DNA of 64,000 nucleotides from Nitrobacter sp. Nb-311A (GTDB lineage Bacteria; Pseudomonadota; Alphaproteobacteria; Rhizobiales; Xanthobacteraceae): NCBI RefSeq assembly GCF_000152905.1, contig NZ_AAMY01000008.1, positions 1 through 64,000 on the forward strand. Reading direction: 5' to 3'. The notes below the pieces were generated by a model that ran no database searches, was not told where the DNA came from, and saw only the letters and a program-made list of their open reading frames with translations. A program made the position numbers and the translations under genes. Shown piece after piece: positions 16,943-25,110 of the stretch (its first letter is position 1; every line of letters starts with the position of its first letter).

Positions 16943-17353
16943 ATGACGAAGGCCAAAGCAAAGCAGCCAGCCGCGACCAGGCAACCTGCCTCAAAATTAG
17001 CCGCGACCCGATCGGCCAAAGCCAAACGAGTTGGCACTAAGATAAAGAGGCCGGCGGCATCGAAGGCATCGCCGACTGCTGGCTCATCCGCCTTGCCAAC
17101 CAAAGCATCGGAAGCTCGCACTGATTCCAAGCAAGCTCGAGTGCTCGCTCTGCTGCGATCGCCAGACGGTTGCACGATCGACGCCATCGCAAAGGCGACG
17201 GGTTGGCAGTCGCATTCGGTGCGCGGCTTCTTTGCCCGTGTCGTTCGCAAGAAGCTGAAGCTCAATCTTGAGTCCGAACTGGTTGACGAGGTCCGGCGCT
17301 ATCGCATCAAACCTGCAGCGGATGAGGTCGGCAAATCGGCTACGGCCGCCTGA
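16943..17353 (+). CDS. DUF3489 domain protein
   Basis: The protein has 136 residues. A basic, Ala/Lys-rich N-terminal half ([19 protein letters not shown]) precedes a winged-helix-like DUF3489 domain ([40 protein letters not shown]). The ATG at 16943 is chosen because GGAG lies 6 nt upstream; ATGs at 16928 and 16904 are alternatives. It is the first gene of a conserved alphaproteobacterial trio with DUF2924 and a serine recombinase. DNA binding is likely; the precise role is unknown. Confidence 0.85.
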   Translation: MTKAKAKQPAATRQPASKLAATRSAKAKRVGTKIKRPAASKASPTAGSSALPTKASEARTDSKQARVLALLRSPDGCTIDAIAKATGWQSHSVRGFFARVVRKKLKLNLESELVDEVRRYRIKPAADEVGKSATAA

Positions 17354-17356
17354 TCG

Positions 17357-17851
17357 ATGGCGCCGCGCAGACAATCACGTCGCACCGTCGATGCAGCCTC
17401 TCTTGAGATCGAAATCGAGCGTCTCCGTGATCTCGATCTCAAGGCCCTTCGTCTCCGTTGGCAGGGCGTGGCGGGTCGCTCAGCTCCCGTTCACCTGCCC
17501 AAACATCTGTTGTTCGCCATGCTCGCCTATCGCATTCAGGCCGATGCCTTCGGCGACCTCGATGCGGGGATGGTACAGATCTTGAAGACTGTCGTAGGAT
17601 CAGAGGGATCGGCTGCAATCACCAGGCTGACCGACAAGGTCGATCAGCGCAACCAGGAGCTCACGCCGGGCGCCATCCTGACCCGCGAATGGAAGGGCCG
17701 TGACCATCGGGTCATGGTGCTCGCCGATGGCTTTGGGTTTGAGGGCAAAACCTATGACAGCCTGTCCAAGGTCGCCCTTGCCATCACCGGGACCAGATGG
17801 AACGGGCCGAGGTTCTTTGGCCTGCGAGCTGCAACTGCGAAGCCGCAATGA
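17357..17851 (+). CDS. DUF2924 domain protein
   Basis: The protein has 164 residues and matches DUF2924: EIERLRDLDLKALRLRWQ near the N-terminus, LPKHLLFAMLAYRIQADAFG in the middle, then GAILTREWKGRDHRVMVLADGFGFEGKTYDSLSKVA and ITGTRWNGPRFFGL at the end. Members sit directly upstream of serine recombinases and may be accessory factors for recombination. It follows the DUF3489 gene by 3 bp. Its stop overlaps the recombinase start (ATGA), so the three genes form one operon. Confidence 0.9.
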   Translation: MAPRRQSRRTVDAASLEIEIERLRDLDLKALRLRWQGVAGRSAPVHLPKHLLFAMLAYRIQADAFGDLDAGMVQILKTVVGSEGSAAITRLTDKVDQRNQELTPGAILTREWKGRDHRVMVLADGFGFEGKTYDSLSKVALAITGTRWNGPRFFGLRAATAKPQ

Positions 17852-18771
17852 CGTCTGGTAAATCGGTGTCTGGCAAATCCGTCCGGTGTGCGATCTATAC
17901 CCGGGTTTCGACCGATGCCGGGCTCGATCAGGAATTCAACTCGCTCGATGCTCAATACGATGCATCCGAGGCCTATATCCGTAGTCAGACGCATGCGGGC
18001 TGGACGCTGATCAGGGCGCGCTATGACGATGGCGGGTTTTCGGGCGGATCAACCGACCGCCCTGCCCTGCAAAAGCTACTCGACGATGTCCGGGCCCGCA
18101 AAATCAATGTCATCGTTGTCTATAAAGTCGACCGCCTGACACGCTCTCTGGCCGACTTCGCCAAGTTGGTTGAGCTGTTCGATGCTCATAACGTGTCATT
18201 TGTCTCGGTGACCCAGCAGTTCAACACCACAACATCGATGGGCCGTTTGACCCTGAATGTTCTTCTGTCCTTCGCCCAGTTCGAGCGCGAGGTCACTGCC
18301 GAGCGCATCCGCGACAAGATCGCCGCCTCCAAGCGCAAGGGCCTCTGGGTTGGAGGCATTGTGCCGCTCGGTTACGCGCTGAGCGATGGCAAGCTCTCCA
18401 TTCACCCAAACGAGGCAAAAACCGTTCGGCTCATATTCGAGCGCTACCTTGAACTAGGAAGCGTCAATCGCCTGGTCGCCGATCTCAAGAGCAAGGGACT
18501 GACCTCCAAGGTCCGCAAGCTCTCGACCGGTGCCGTCAGGGGCGGCGTTCCCTTCACCCAGGGGCCGCTGTTCTACATGCTGCGCAACCGGTTCTATATC
18601 GGCGAAGTGGCATTCAAGGGTGAGGTGCTGCCCGGGCCGCAACCGCCTTTGCTCGAGCGATCCCTGTTCGAGGCCGTCCAGGCGAAACTGACCGAACAAT
18701 GGTCTCATCGGACCAGAGCCAGGCAAAAATCCAAAGCACTTCTCTCCGGATTGCTGTTCGACGGAACTTAG
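17848..18771 (+). CDS. Large serine recombinase, C-terminally truncated
   Basis: The 307 residues cover the resolvase catalytic domain, with Ser21 in YTRVSTDAGLDQEFNSLDAQ, the conserved GGFSGGSTDRPALQKLL and VVYKVDRLTRSLADFAKLVE, and the start of the recombinase DNA-binding domain (RNRFYIGEVAFKG). The protein ends abruptly at SKALLSGLLFDGT. Relatives continue past this motif with a zinc-ribbon and coiled-coil region of 200 or more residues, which is missing here. After the TAG stop the frame reads only GHRRGYPARS and stops again. The truncation marks the junction with the phage genes that follow, and the enzyme is unlikely to be active. Confidence 0.85.
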   Translation: MTSGKSVSGKSVRCAIYTRVSTDAGLDQEFNSLDAQYDASEAYIRSQTHAGWTLIRARYDDGGFSGGSTDRPALQKLLDDVRARKINVIVVYKVDRLTRSLADFAKLVELFDAHNVSFVSVTQQFNTTTSMGRLTLNVLLSFAQFEREVTAERIRDKIAASKRKGLWVGGIVPLGYALSDGKLSIHPNEAKTVRLIFERYLELGSVNRLVADLKSKGLTSKVRKLSTGAVRGGVPFTQGPLFYMLRNRFYIGEVAFKGEVLPGPQPPLLERSLFEAVQAKLTEQWSHRTRARQKSKALLSGLLFDGT

Positions 18772-18888
18772 GGCCATCGCAGAGGCTACCCGGCGCGGTC
18801 CTAATAGGAAGTGGCCCTCGTACCGTTGCTTGAGCTTCTGGGCCGATCTTGCCGACCGCCTTGACCGTATCGCGGCGGAGGCGTGGTC

Positions 18889-19182
18889 ATGAGCGAACAG
18901 CGCAAAAACGTTCGCGAGATGCTGGAACTGAAGTCCGGCGCATTCATACGGACGCGCGAAATTAAGGACGCGGCCACGGCCAATAGCGCCTTAGCGGTCG
19001 TGAAAATGGAATTGAAGGAGGCTCTCTGCGGATTGTCTCCGCTGTTCACAAAGGAGGTGCTGCTGGCGGTCTGCATGGCGGTGATGGACGAGGACGACGA
19101 CCCCGACGGCCCGCAGACAAAACTCTATTGTGATCACAGCGACGAGCAGGCCGAGGCGTTGGCCAATGGGGCGACGCCATGA
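18889..19182 (+). CDS. Hypothetical phage protein
   Basis: The protein has 97 residues (MSEQRKNVREMLELKSGAF ... EQAEALANGATP), with an amphipathic helical core and an acidic tail (MDEDDDPDGPQ). I recognise no domain. It is the first gene of a run of small overlapping genes; its stop overlaps the next start (ATGA). A GTG six bases upstream is an alternative start. Confidence 0.6.
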   Translation: MSEQRKNVREMLELKSGAFIRTREIKDAATANSALAVVKMELKEALCGLSPLFTKEVLLAVCMAVMDEDDDPDGPQTKLYCDHSDEQAEALANGATP

Positions 19183-19361
19183 AGCGCACCGCCTCAAAGG
19201 TCATTGTCGACCTTGCTGTCTACGAGGGCCGCCAGCTTCTAGGCCACGTCCTCGAAATGGACGACGGGGAGCACCAGGCCGTCACTGTAGACGGTGAGAT
19301 CATCGGCTCATTCCGATCCCGCATTGAGGCCTCCAAGGCCATCAGTGGGGTGGCGGCATGA
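19179..19361 (+). CDS. Small phage protein, paralogue 1
   Basis: The protein has 60 residues. The pattern VYEGRQLLGHVLEMDDGEHQ then GEIIGSFRSRIEASKAI resembles the next gene (QIVGFIVALDDGTFRAVD, GETLGTFRKLKVAYRRV). The two are probably tandem duplicates of one small beta-rich fold. It overlaps both neighbours by ATGA. The function is unknown. Confidence 0.6.
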   Translation: MKRTASKVIVDLAVYEGRQLLGHVLEMDDGEHQAVTVDGEIIGSFRSRIEASKAISGVAA

Positions 19362-19540
19362 AGGCCAAACCCGACGTCATCGGCAGCTACACCGTAGCGT
19401 GCGACAACCAGATCGTCGGCTTCATCGTTGCCTTGGATGACGGCACCTTTCGGGCCGTTGACTCGGATGGAGAGACCCTTGGCACGTTCAGGAAGCTGAA
19501 GGTCGCGTATCGGCGCGTCGCAGCGTTGCTGGTCGCCTGA
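19358..19540 (+). CDS. Small phage protein, paralogue 2
   Basis: The protein has 60 residues and shares a layout with the preceding protein: a short N-terminus, a GHV/GFI strand, DDG turn, VDGE/SDGE turn, and a final G-T-F-R helix with an Ala-rich end. It is translationally coupled to it. Small proteins of this form recur in alphaproteobacterial prophages and host accessory regions; the role is unknown. Confidence 0.6.
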   Translation: MKAKPDVIGSYTVACDNQIVGFIVALDDGTFRAVDSDGETLGTFRKLKVAYRRVAALLVA

Positions 19541-19542
19541 TC

Positions 19543-20499
19543 ATGGTCCCTTCCCTGGAATCAATGGCAGCGAGGGCCGGAGGCCGCGTTATGCGCGGTC
19601 GGAAGGCGTATGTCGCCGCGCCGTTCCCGGGGAAGAAGAAGACCGACCGCAGCGTCCACATCTGGGACAATGGCGACGATATCGGGATCAAGGTGTTCCG
19701 CGACAACGTCGATGAGATTGCCTTGAAGGACCACTACCGCCGTCTGTTCGGCATGCCCGCGTGGCAGCCCAGGCGCCGGAAGCCTCGCAAGCCCAAAGCC
19801 GTTCCGTTTGCCGTCAGGAACCACTTCTTTGGCGAAACGCTGGCCGTGTGTCGCTTCCGCAAGAAGATAACCCCGGACCAGTTCGCGCTACTCATCAACG
19901 ACCTGCGGCTCCGTGGGGATGCCAGGGACGCCATCAAATACGTCCGCGAGTTCGGTTTGCCGATGTCAGACCTCGAGCAGTGCATGCGCGCGACGCCTCG
20001 GCATTACACCGCCGACGAGCGCGCGAAGATCCTCAACCTCACCTATGCGGAGCGGCAGCACCTGGGGTTGCGCCGGACTGGCTCCATTGATCTCGACAAG
20101 GCCGGACGCGAGCGTGCCCGGCGAGACCGTTACAACGAGAAGCGACGCGCTATCCGCGCAGGCGCTCGACGTGCTGGCGTCAATAAGACCAGCCAAGTTC
20201 AGGGAAGACTACCTAAGAAGAAGGTAGAGGTTAAATCATCAACAATCAGGATCGTTAGTATGGATGATTACCGAGAGGATAGGCCGAAAGAGCAGCCGTT
20301 GCCGGCAATTCCGCATGAGCAGCTTGCCGAAATGCGATTACTCGACGAATTGGGCGACGGAGATCCGGATCGAGGCGTTCGAATTGCGATTGCCATGGGC
20401 GACGCGAAGTTCTGTTGGCTGCGGCGAGAGTTGATGCGAGGGTCGCTGTACCCGAGCACGATCCGGGCGGCCGCGAGAGGTCGACGGCATGCAGCATGA
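19543..20499 (+). CDS. Phage protein with primase-like N-terminal motif, unknown function
   Basis: The protein has 318 residues. The N-terminus (GRVMRGRKAYVAAPFPGKKK, DRSVHIWDNGDDIGIKVF, then LFGMPAW) resembles the lead segment found before Toprim/primase domains in phage DNA-replication proteins, with the pattern GPGHSxxDRS...F..D......LGL. No Toprim domain follows. The middle is very basic (RRKPRKPKAVPFAVRNHFF; AGRERARRDRYNEKRRAIRAG), suggesting nucleic-acid binding. The C-terminal 60 residues are acidic then helical. It may be an early or replication-associated protein; this is an inference. Confidence 0.6.
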   Translation: MVPSLESMAARAGGRVMRGRKAYVAAPFPGKKKTDRSVHIWDNGDDIGIKVFRDNVDEIALKDHYRRLFGMPAWQPRRRKPRKPKAVPFAVRNHFFGETLAVCRFRKKITPDQFALLINDLRLRGDARDAIKYVREFGLPMSDLEQCMRATPRHYTADERAKILNLTYAERQHLGLRRTGSIDLDKAGRERARRDRYNEKRRAIRAGARRAGVNKTSQVQGRLPKKKVEVKSSTIRIVSMDDYREDRPKEQPLPAIPHEQLAEMRLLDELGDGDPDRGVRIAIAMGDAKFCWLRRELMRGSLYPSTIRAAARGRRHAA

Positions 20500-20815
20500 G
20501 GCCCTCCTCCCGCTGGATATTTTGCCCCCGGCCCCGATCCTCGTCGAGAACGACGACGTGATCGTGTTGAAGAACGCTGTGCGGCTTGTTGCTCGGAACG
20601 AACGAACGATCCGCCGGTGGTGCCATCGTTACGGTATCGCCCGCCAAGCTGGCCCTGCCGCTCCGCTGGAGATCAGCGCTCCGGCGTTGGTGATGGTCGC
20701 ACATGGTGACATCGTTGCCTTAGAGCTTCTCCGCTCCGGTGACCGAGAGCATCCCCGCGTGCGCCGCTATTTCGATCACGTCGGCATGTCGGTGCACCGG
20801 CCTCGGCCGCTCTAA
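20489..20815 (+). CDS. Putative HTH-type phage regulator
   Basis: The protein has 108 residues. A segment ARNERTIRRWCHRYGIARQ looks like the recognition helix of a MerR/excisionase-type winged helix. It is followed by ISAPALVMVAHGDIVALELL, where such proteins name the residue that closes the wing. It overlaps the previous gene by 11 bp. A cluster of inverted repeats lies directly downstream, before the portal operon, and could be its target. That link is untested. Confidence 0.55.
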   Translation: MQHEALLPLDILPPAPILVENDDVIVLKNAVRLVARNERTIRRWCHRYGIARQAGPAAPLEISAPALVMVAHGDIVALELLRSGDREHPRVRRYFDHVGMSVHRPRPL

Positions 20816-20821
20816 ATGAAT

Positions 20822-20942
20822 GTGTGCCAAGCGTGGCACACTTTCGCAGGCCCCGGTCAGACTATTTATCAAACTTGATAAACATATCCCGCTCCCCCAT
20901 CCGCCGAACTGCCCTCTGAAAGTTTGCAGAGCTCTGCAAACT
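20822..20942. promoter_or_regulatory. Cluster of three different perfect inverted repeats upstream of the portal operon
   Basis: Within 121 bp there are three palindromes. GTGTGCCA/TGGCACAC with a 4-nt centre lies at 20822-20841. TTTATCAA/TTGATAAA with a 2-nt centre lies at 20865-20882. A gapless 22-bp palindrome with half-site AGTTTGCAGAG lies at 20921-20942. The first could act as a terminator hairpin, but no T run follows. The others look like protein binding sites. They lie between the putative HTH gene and the morphogenesis genes. Confidence 0.6.
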
Positions 20943-21025
20943 CTCCGATGTCGCCCTCTAAATCGTCCGAACGTGTCCACACGTGTCGAGTATGCGCGCC
21001 AAAGATGATGTGTTCGATTGTGGCC

Positions 21026-21232
21026 ATGAGCCGTCGGACATCAATCGTCAATCTCTCACTTGCCGGAGCGCGCGTAACAGCGCCATGCCGCGATGCGATC
21101 TTCGCCGCCGCTGATCGCGTTGGCGTCGGTGTTTCCGAGTTTTGCATCAGAGCCGCTGCCGAGAAGCTGATCGAAGACGGCGCCGAGATTCCCGGGGTGT
21201 TCGAACCCGGCGATGTGGGCGGCATTCGATGA
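21026..21232 (+). CDS. Small ribbon-helix-helix-like phage protein
   Basis: From the ATG at 21026 the protein has 68 residues (MSRRTSIVNLSLAGARVTAP ... EPGDVGGIR). The first strand TSIVNLSLAG and the helices DAIFAAADRVGVGVSEFCIRAAAEKLIEDG suggest a ribbon-helix-helix or similar small DNA-binding fold. ATGs at 21005 and 20924 are also in frame. The stop overlaps the portal start (ATGA). In position it may correspond to the small head-completion genes found before portals in lambdoid phages, but I see no sequence support for that. Confidence 0.45.
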   Translation: MSRRTSIVNLSLAGARVTAPCRDAIFAAADRVGVGVSEFCIRAAAEKLIEDGAEIPGVFEPGDVGGIR

Positions 21233-22605
21233 AGATGCCGCGCCTGATCGCCAGGATCTTTCAGCGCAGTTACGAAGGAGCCGCCGGTGGTCGACGCTGG
21301 CGCGGTCAGCCGGACATGCCGGTCACCTTGGCCGCGATGAATGCGGCACGCGGCCCTCTCGCTCGACGCGCTCGGTATCTCGCCGCCAACAACGCACTAG
21401 CAGCGTCCGGCGTTGAAGCCTGGGTCTCCGCACTGGTCGGCAGCGGAATTAAGCCACAGAGCGGACATGCTGATCCCGCGGTCCGTGGCCGCCTTAATCT
21501 CGCGTTCGAAGCCTGGACCGATGATGCCGACGCCGACGGCCTCACCGATTACTACGGACTGCAAGGCGTCCTTGTTCGCCGCATGGTCGTCGACGGTGAA
21601 TCCTTCGCTCTGAAATTAAACGCCCCCGAGGGCCTGCGGCTTCGCCTGATCGACTCCGATCAGGTCGACGCAAGCTTGAACCGCGAACTGGCGGGCGGTG
21701 CGCGGATCATCCAAGGCGTCGAATTCGATACCAGCGGCCGGCGGGTCGCCTATCACATCCTGCCAGACCGATCGGGAGCCCCATTCGCTCAACTGGCGCT
21801 GACGCCACGTCGCGTTCCGGCGGAAGATGTCGTGCATATGTTCAGGCCGGAAACGCCCGGACAGGTACGCGGCATCAGCTGGTTTGCGCCGGTGTTGCTC
21901 CGCATGGTGGACCTCGATAGTTGGCGCGATGCGCAGCTCGTCAGACAAAAGATCGGGGCTCTGCTCACCGGCTTCATCACCAACGGCGACGGAAGTGGTC
22001 AGCCATTCGAAGGCGAGCAGAACGGATCGAACCTGGTCGGAGGTCTGGAACCTGGCACCCTGAAATTCCTCGATCCGGGCCAGAGCGTGACGTTCAGCAC
22101 GCCGGCCCGCATCGGTACAGAAGTTATTGACTTCGCGAAAATCACCGAACGTGAGATCGCGGTTGGCCTCGGCCTGCCGGCATCGGTACTGACCGGCGAC
22201 CTATCAGACGTGAATTACAGCAGCATCCGCGCTGGCTTGGTCGAGTGGCGTCGTCGCGTCGAAGCCATCCAGCACAATGTCATTGCGTTTCAGGCTCTCC
22301 GCCCAATCTGGCGCCGATGGGCGGCAACCGAAGTCCTGAGCGGTCGCGTGGCGACTACGCTCGATGCCGTGATGCCGGTGAAATTCATCACTCCGAAACA
22401 GCAATGGGTGGATCCGTGGAAAGACGTCCAGGCCGAGCTTGATGCCATCGCCGGCGGCCTGATGTCCCGACGCGAGGCAGTCACCTCCCGCGGGGTCGAC
22501 ATCGAGGCGCTCGACGCTGAAGTTGCCGCCGACAATGCCAGGGCCGATGCGCTCGGCTTGACCTTCACCGCACCGACGAAGCCTCAAACAGTGGTGGCCG
22601 CATGA
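21229..22605 (+). CDS. Phage portal protein, lambda gpB family
   Basis: The protein has 458 residues and forms the dodecameric ring at one capsid vertex through which DNA passes. The family pattern is clear: SGVEAWVSALVGSGIKPQS, LVRRMVVDGESFAL, RLIDSDQVD, RRVAYHILPDRSG, AEDVVHMFRPETPGQVRGIS and ITEREIAVGLGLPASVLTGD then NYSSIRAGLVEWRR. The ATG at 21229 overlaps the preceding stop and matches the family start. Longer upstream frames are shadows. Size is slightly shorter than lambda gpB. Four-base overlaps link it to its neighbours. Confidence 0.93.
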   Translation: MKMPRLIARIFQRSYEGAAGGRRWRGQPDMPVTLAAMNAARGPLARRARYLAANNALAASGVEAWVSALVGSGIKPQSGHADPAVRGRLNLAFEAWTDDADADGLTDYYGLQGVLVRRMVVDGESFALKLNAPEGLRLRLIDSDQVDASLNRELAGGARIIQGVEFDTSGRRVAYHILPDRSGAPFAQLALTPRRVPAEDVVHMFRPETPGQVRGISWFAPVLLRMVDLDSWRDAQLVRQKIGALLTGFITNGDGSGQPFEGEQNGSNLVGGLEPGTLKFLDPGQSVTFSTPARIGTEVIDFAKITEREIAVGLGLPASVLTGDLSDVNYSSIRAGLVEWRRRVEAIQHNVIAFQALRPIWRRWAATEVLSGRVATTLDAVMPVKFITPKQQWVDPWKDVQAELDAIAGGLMSRREAVTSRGVDIEALDAEVAADNARADALGLTFTAPTKPQTVVAA

Positions 22606-24419
22606 CGGAAATTCTCACCCGCGAAGCGCCGGTCAAGGCATCGAGCTGGAACGCCGAGCAGCGCACGTTCGACGTCGTGCTCTCGGTCGGCGTCGCGGTG
22701 GAGCGTCACGACTTCTCCGGTCCGTACGACGAGATCCTGGACTTGCGCGGCGCAACGGCGCCTTCGCTCTTGCCCCTGCTCGACAGCCACAACCGGTCCG
22801 GTCTGGAAGGCCGGCTCGGCGAGGTCAGCAATGTCCGCCTCGAGCGAGGCAAGTTGATCGGCACGGCGCGGCTCTCGGCTCATTCTCCAATGGCACAGCG
22901 CATCGCCGCAGAGCTTGGCGACGGAACGAAATACGGCGTCTCGATCGGCTACAGCGTGTCGGCCTGGGCCGAGCAAATGAACCCCACCACCAAACGGCGC
23001 GAGAAGCGGGCGACGGCCTTCAACGTGCTCGAAGCTTCACTCGTCGCCGTGCCGGCCGATCAGGCCGCTACAACTCGGAGTCTTCCAATGCCTGAAGCGA
23101 ACGCAAAAACCGAACCCACGCCGGCGGCGGCCACTGTACCGGCCACGACGGAGCCCACCACCATGACGCGCGCTGCCATTAACGTCGAGATCCGCAGCAT
23201 CGCTCGCACCGCGGGATTGGATCAGGCATGGATCGATCGGCAGATCGACGCCGACGCCAGTCTCGATCAAGTCCGCGCCGCCGCGTTGTCGGCGATGTCG
23301 GAGCGATCGTCCGCAGCGGCTTCAATCCGCAACACGGGCGCCGTCATCATCAACGATCACACCGATCCGGTGGCGATCCGCTCGGCTATGGCCGACGCTC
23401 TGGCTCACCGTATCGCACCGGCCGCCTGTAAGCTGGAAGGTCGATCGGTGGAGTTCCGCGGTCACCGTGTGCTGGATATGGTCGGTGACTTGGCCGCCGC
23501 TGCCGGCGAGCGCATCAACCTTCGCGACCAGGACGCGCTCCTGCAGCGAGCGGTCGGCGCTCATTCGACCAGCGACTTCCCGCTGTTGCTCGCCGATGCT
23601 GCGAACAAGGCGCTGCTCGCCAACTACCAGGTTGCGGCGCCGACCTATAGAAAGTGGGCGGCTCGCAAGCCGTTCTCCGACTTCCGCGATCACAGCTTCC
23701 TGCGCGTCGGCGATTTCCCGTCCTTCAAGGAGATCAACGAGGGCGGCGAGGTCAAGTACGGCACGATCAGCGAGAACGCGGAGAAGGTTCGGGCGAAGGA
23801 GTATGGTACCGGAATCGCCATCGGCCGCCGCGCGCTGATTAACGACGACCTTTCCGCGCTGTCGGACTTCTCAAGCATGATCGCCACCCGAGCGGCGGCT
23901 GACGAGAACGCTAAGGCCTACGCGGTCCTCGCGACCAACGCGGCGCTGTCGGACACGAAGGCGCTCTTCCATACCGATCACGCCAACCTCGCCAGCTCGC
24001 CTTCGACGATCGATACGACGAACGTCGCACTGGCGGTGGCGCAGCTTCGGGCACAGACAAGCCTCGATGGCCTGAAGCTCAATTTGCAACCTACCTATCT
24101 CATTTGCGGGCCGGCAAAGGAAGTCGCCGCCCGTCAGCTTCTCGCCGCGATCGTGGCCGCCAAGGCGTCGGATGTAAACGTTTGGTCAGGCTTCGCCGAG
24201 TTGGTGGTCGACGCGAACATCACCGGGAATGAGTGGTACATCTTCTCCGCTCCCGGTGTCGCGCCGACCGTCATCTACGGCTATGTCGCAGGCTCTGAAG
24301 GTCCGCAGGTCCGCACCGAACGTGACTTCGACACTCAGGCGATCAAGGTGGCCGCGTCGCTCGACTTCGCAGTCGGTGCGATTGACTTCCGCGGCGCCGT
24401 GAAAAACGCTGGCGCATAG
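22602..24419 (+). CDS. Fused prohead protease and major capsid protein
   Basis: The protein has 605 residues. Residues 1-160 are an HK97-type prohead protease: LLDSHNRSGLEGRLGEV with the His of the catalytic site, LGDGTKYGVSIGYSV with the probable Ser, and FNVLEASLVAVPADQAA. A linker rich in Ala, Pro, Thr and Glu (about 163-195) follows, with MTRAAINVEIRSI just after it. The major capsid fold begins around residue 260 and contains FLRVGDFPSFKEINEGGEVK, ALINDDLSALSDFSSMIATR and YLICGPAKEVAARQLLAAI. The protease presumably cuts itself and the scaffold-like linker away. Fused versions are known in alphaproteobacterial phages. The start overlaps the portal stop by ATGA. Confidence 0.88.
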   Translation: MTEILTREAPVKASSWNAEQRTFDVVLSVGVAVERHDFSGPYDEILDLRGATAPSLLPLLDSHNRSGLEGRLGEVSNVRLERGKLIGTARLSAHSPMAQRIAAELGDGTKYGVSIGYSVSAWAEQMNPTTKRREKRATAFNVLEASLVAVPADQAATTRSLPMPEANAKTEPTPAAATVPATTEPTTMTRAAINVEIRSIARTAGLDQAWIDRQIDADASLDQVRAAALSAMSERSSAAASIRNTGAVIINDHTDPVAIRSAMADALAHRIAPAACKLEGRSVEFRGHRVLDMVGDLAAAAGERINLRDQDALLQRAVGAHSTSDFPLLLADAANKALLANYQVAAPTYRKWAARKPFSDFRDHSFLRVGDFPSFKEINEGGEVKYGTISENAEKVRAKEYGTGIAIGRRALINDDLSALSDFSSMIATRAAADENAKAYAVLATNAALSDTKALFHTDHANLASSPSTIDTTNVALAVAQLRAQTSLDGLKLNLQPTYLICGPAKEVAARQLLAAIVAAKASDVNVWSGFAELVVDANITGNEWYIFSAPGVAPTVIYGYVAGSEGPQVRTERDFDTQAIKVAASLDFAVGAIDFRGAVKNAGA

Positions 24420-24421
24420 CG

Positions 24422-24643
24422 ATGTCGGTCGACGTCCTCCAGGCGCAGCTTGAGACGCTCCGTAAGGCTCGCGCCTCTGGTGTGCGGCGCGTGGAGGTTC
24501 GCTCGGCCGACAGCACCCAGATCGCGGAATACAAATCGGACGCCGAAATGGCCGCCGCGATCTCTGATCTCGAGCGACGGATCGCGGCCATGACCAACAC
24601 CCGCGTCCGAACGTTCATGCCCTTCACCTCCAAAGGACTCTGA
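24422..24643 (+). CDS. Head-tail joining protein, gpW-like
   Basis: The protein has 73 residues, with a two-helix pattern: VLQAQLETLRKARASGVRRVE, a short hairpin (IAEYKSDAEM) and a second helix ISDLERRIAAM. Size and fold pattern match small gpW-type head-completion proteins that sit between capsid and tail. It lies two bases after the capsid gene. Moderate confidence, because sequences this short diverge quickly. Confidence 0.65.
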   Translation: MSVDVLQAQLETLRKARASGVRRVEVRSADSTQIAEYKSDAEMAAAISDLERRIAAMTNTRVRTFMPFTSKGL

Positions 24644-24644
24644 C

Positions 24645-24968
24645 ATGAAGAATTTTATCCAACCCGGAGACATCGTCCCGGTGACTGCGCCCGCCGATGT
24701 TGCATCCGGTGATCTTGTCGTCGTCGGCACGTTGTTCGGCGTCGCCACCGCCGACGCTGCGAACGGCGCTGTCGTCGAGATCAAAACCACTGGAATATTC
24801 GTGCTCCCGAAGACCAGCGCGCAAGCCTGGACGCAAGGCGCGAAGGTTTATTGGGACGCTGGGAATAGCGTTCTAACGACGACCGTCTCGACAAACTTAT
24901 TTATTGGCAACGCCGTTGAGGGCGCCGACAATCCCTCGGCCACCGGCGTCGTTCGGCTCTCGATCTGA
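24645..24968 (+). CDS. DUF2190 capsid decoration-like protein
   Basis: The protein has 107 residues and is almost entirely beta-strand. It has the DUF2190 layout: MKNFIQPGDIVPVTAPADVA, GDLVVVGTLFGVA, GAVVEIKTTGIFVLPK, GAKVYWDAGNSVLTT and IGNAVEGADNPSATGVVRL. DUF2190 proteins sit on or near the capsid surface beside the major capsid gene. AAGGA lies before the ATG with a spacing of seven bases. Confidence 0.8.
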   Translation: MKNFIQPGDIVPVTAPADVASGDLVVVGTLFGVATADAANGAVVEIKTTGIFVLPKTSAQAWTQGAKVYWDAGNSVLTTTVSTNLFIGNAVEGADNPSATGVVRLSI

Positions 24969-25110
24969 CCTGATTTCGCGCGGAGCCTTTCTTGACGGCG
25001 ACGCAGCCAGTCGAACAACGAAAAGCTGGCCTCCTCTTTCCGCGCGATGGCGTACTCAGTGAGGTCAAGGCCGGCAAGGCTGCAATTCATTCTCACGTGG
25101 CAGGATAGTC

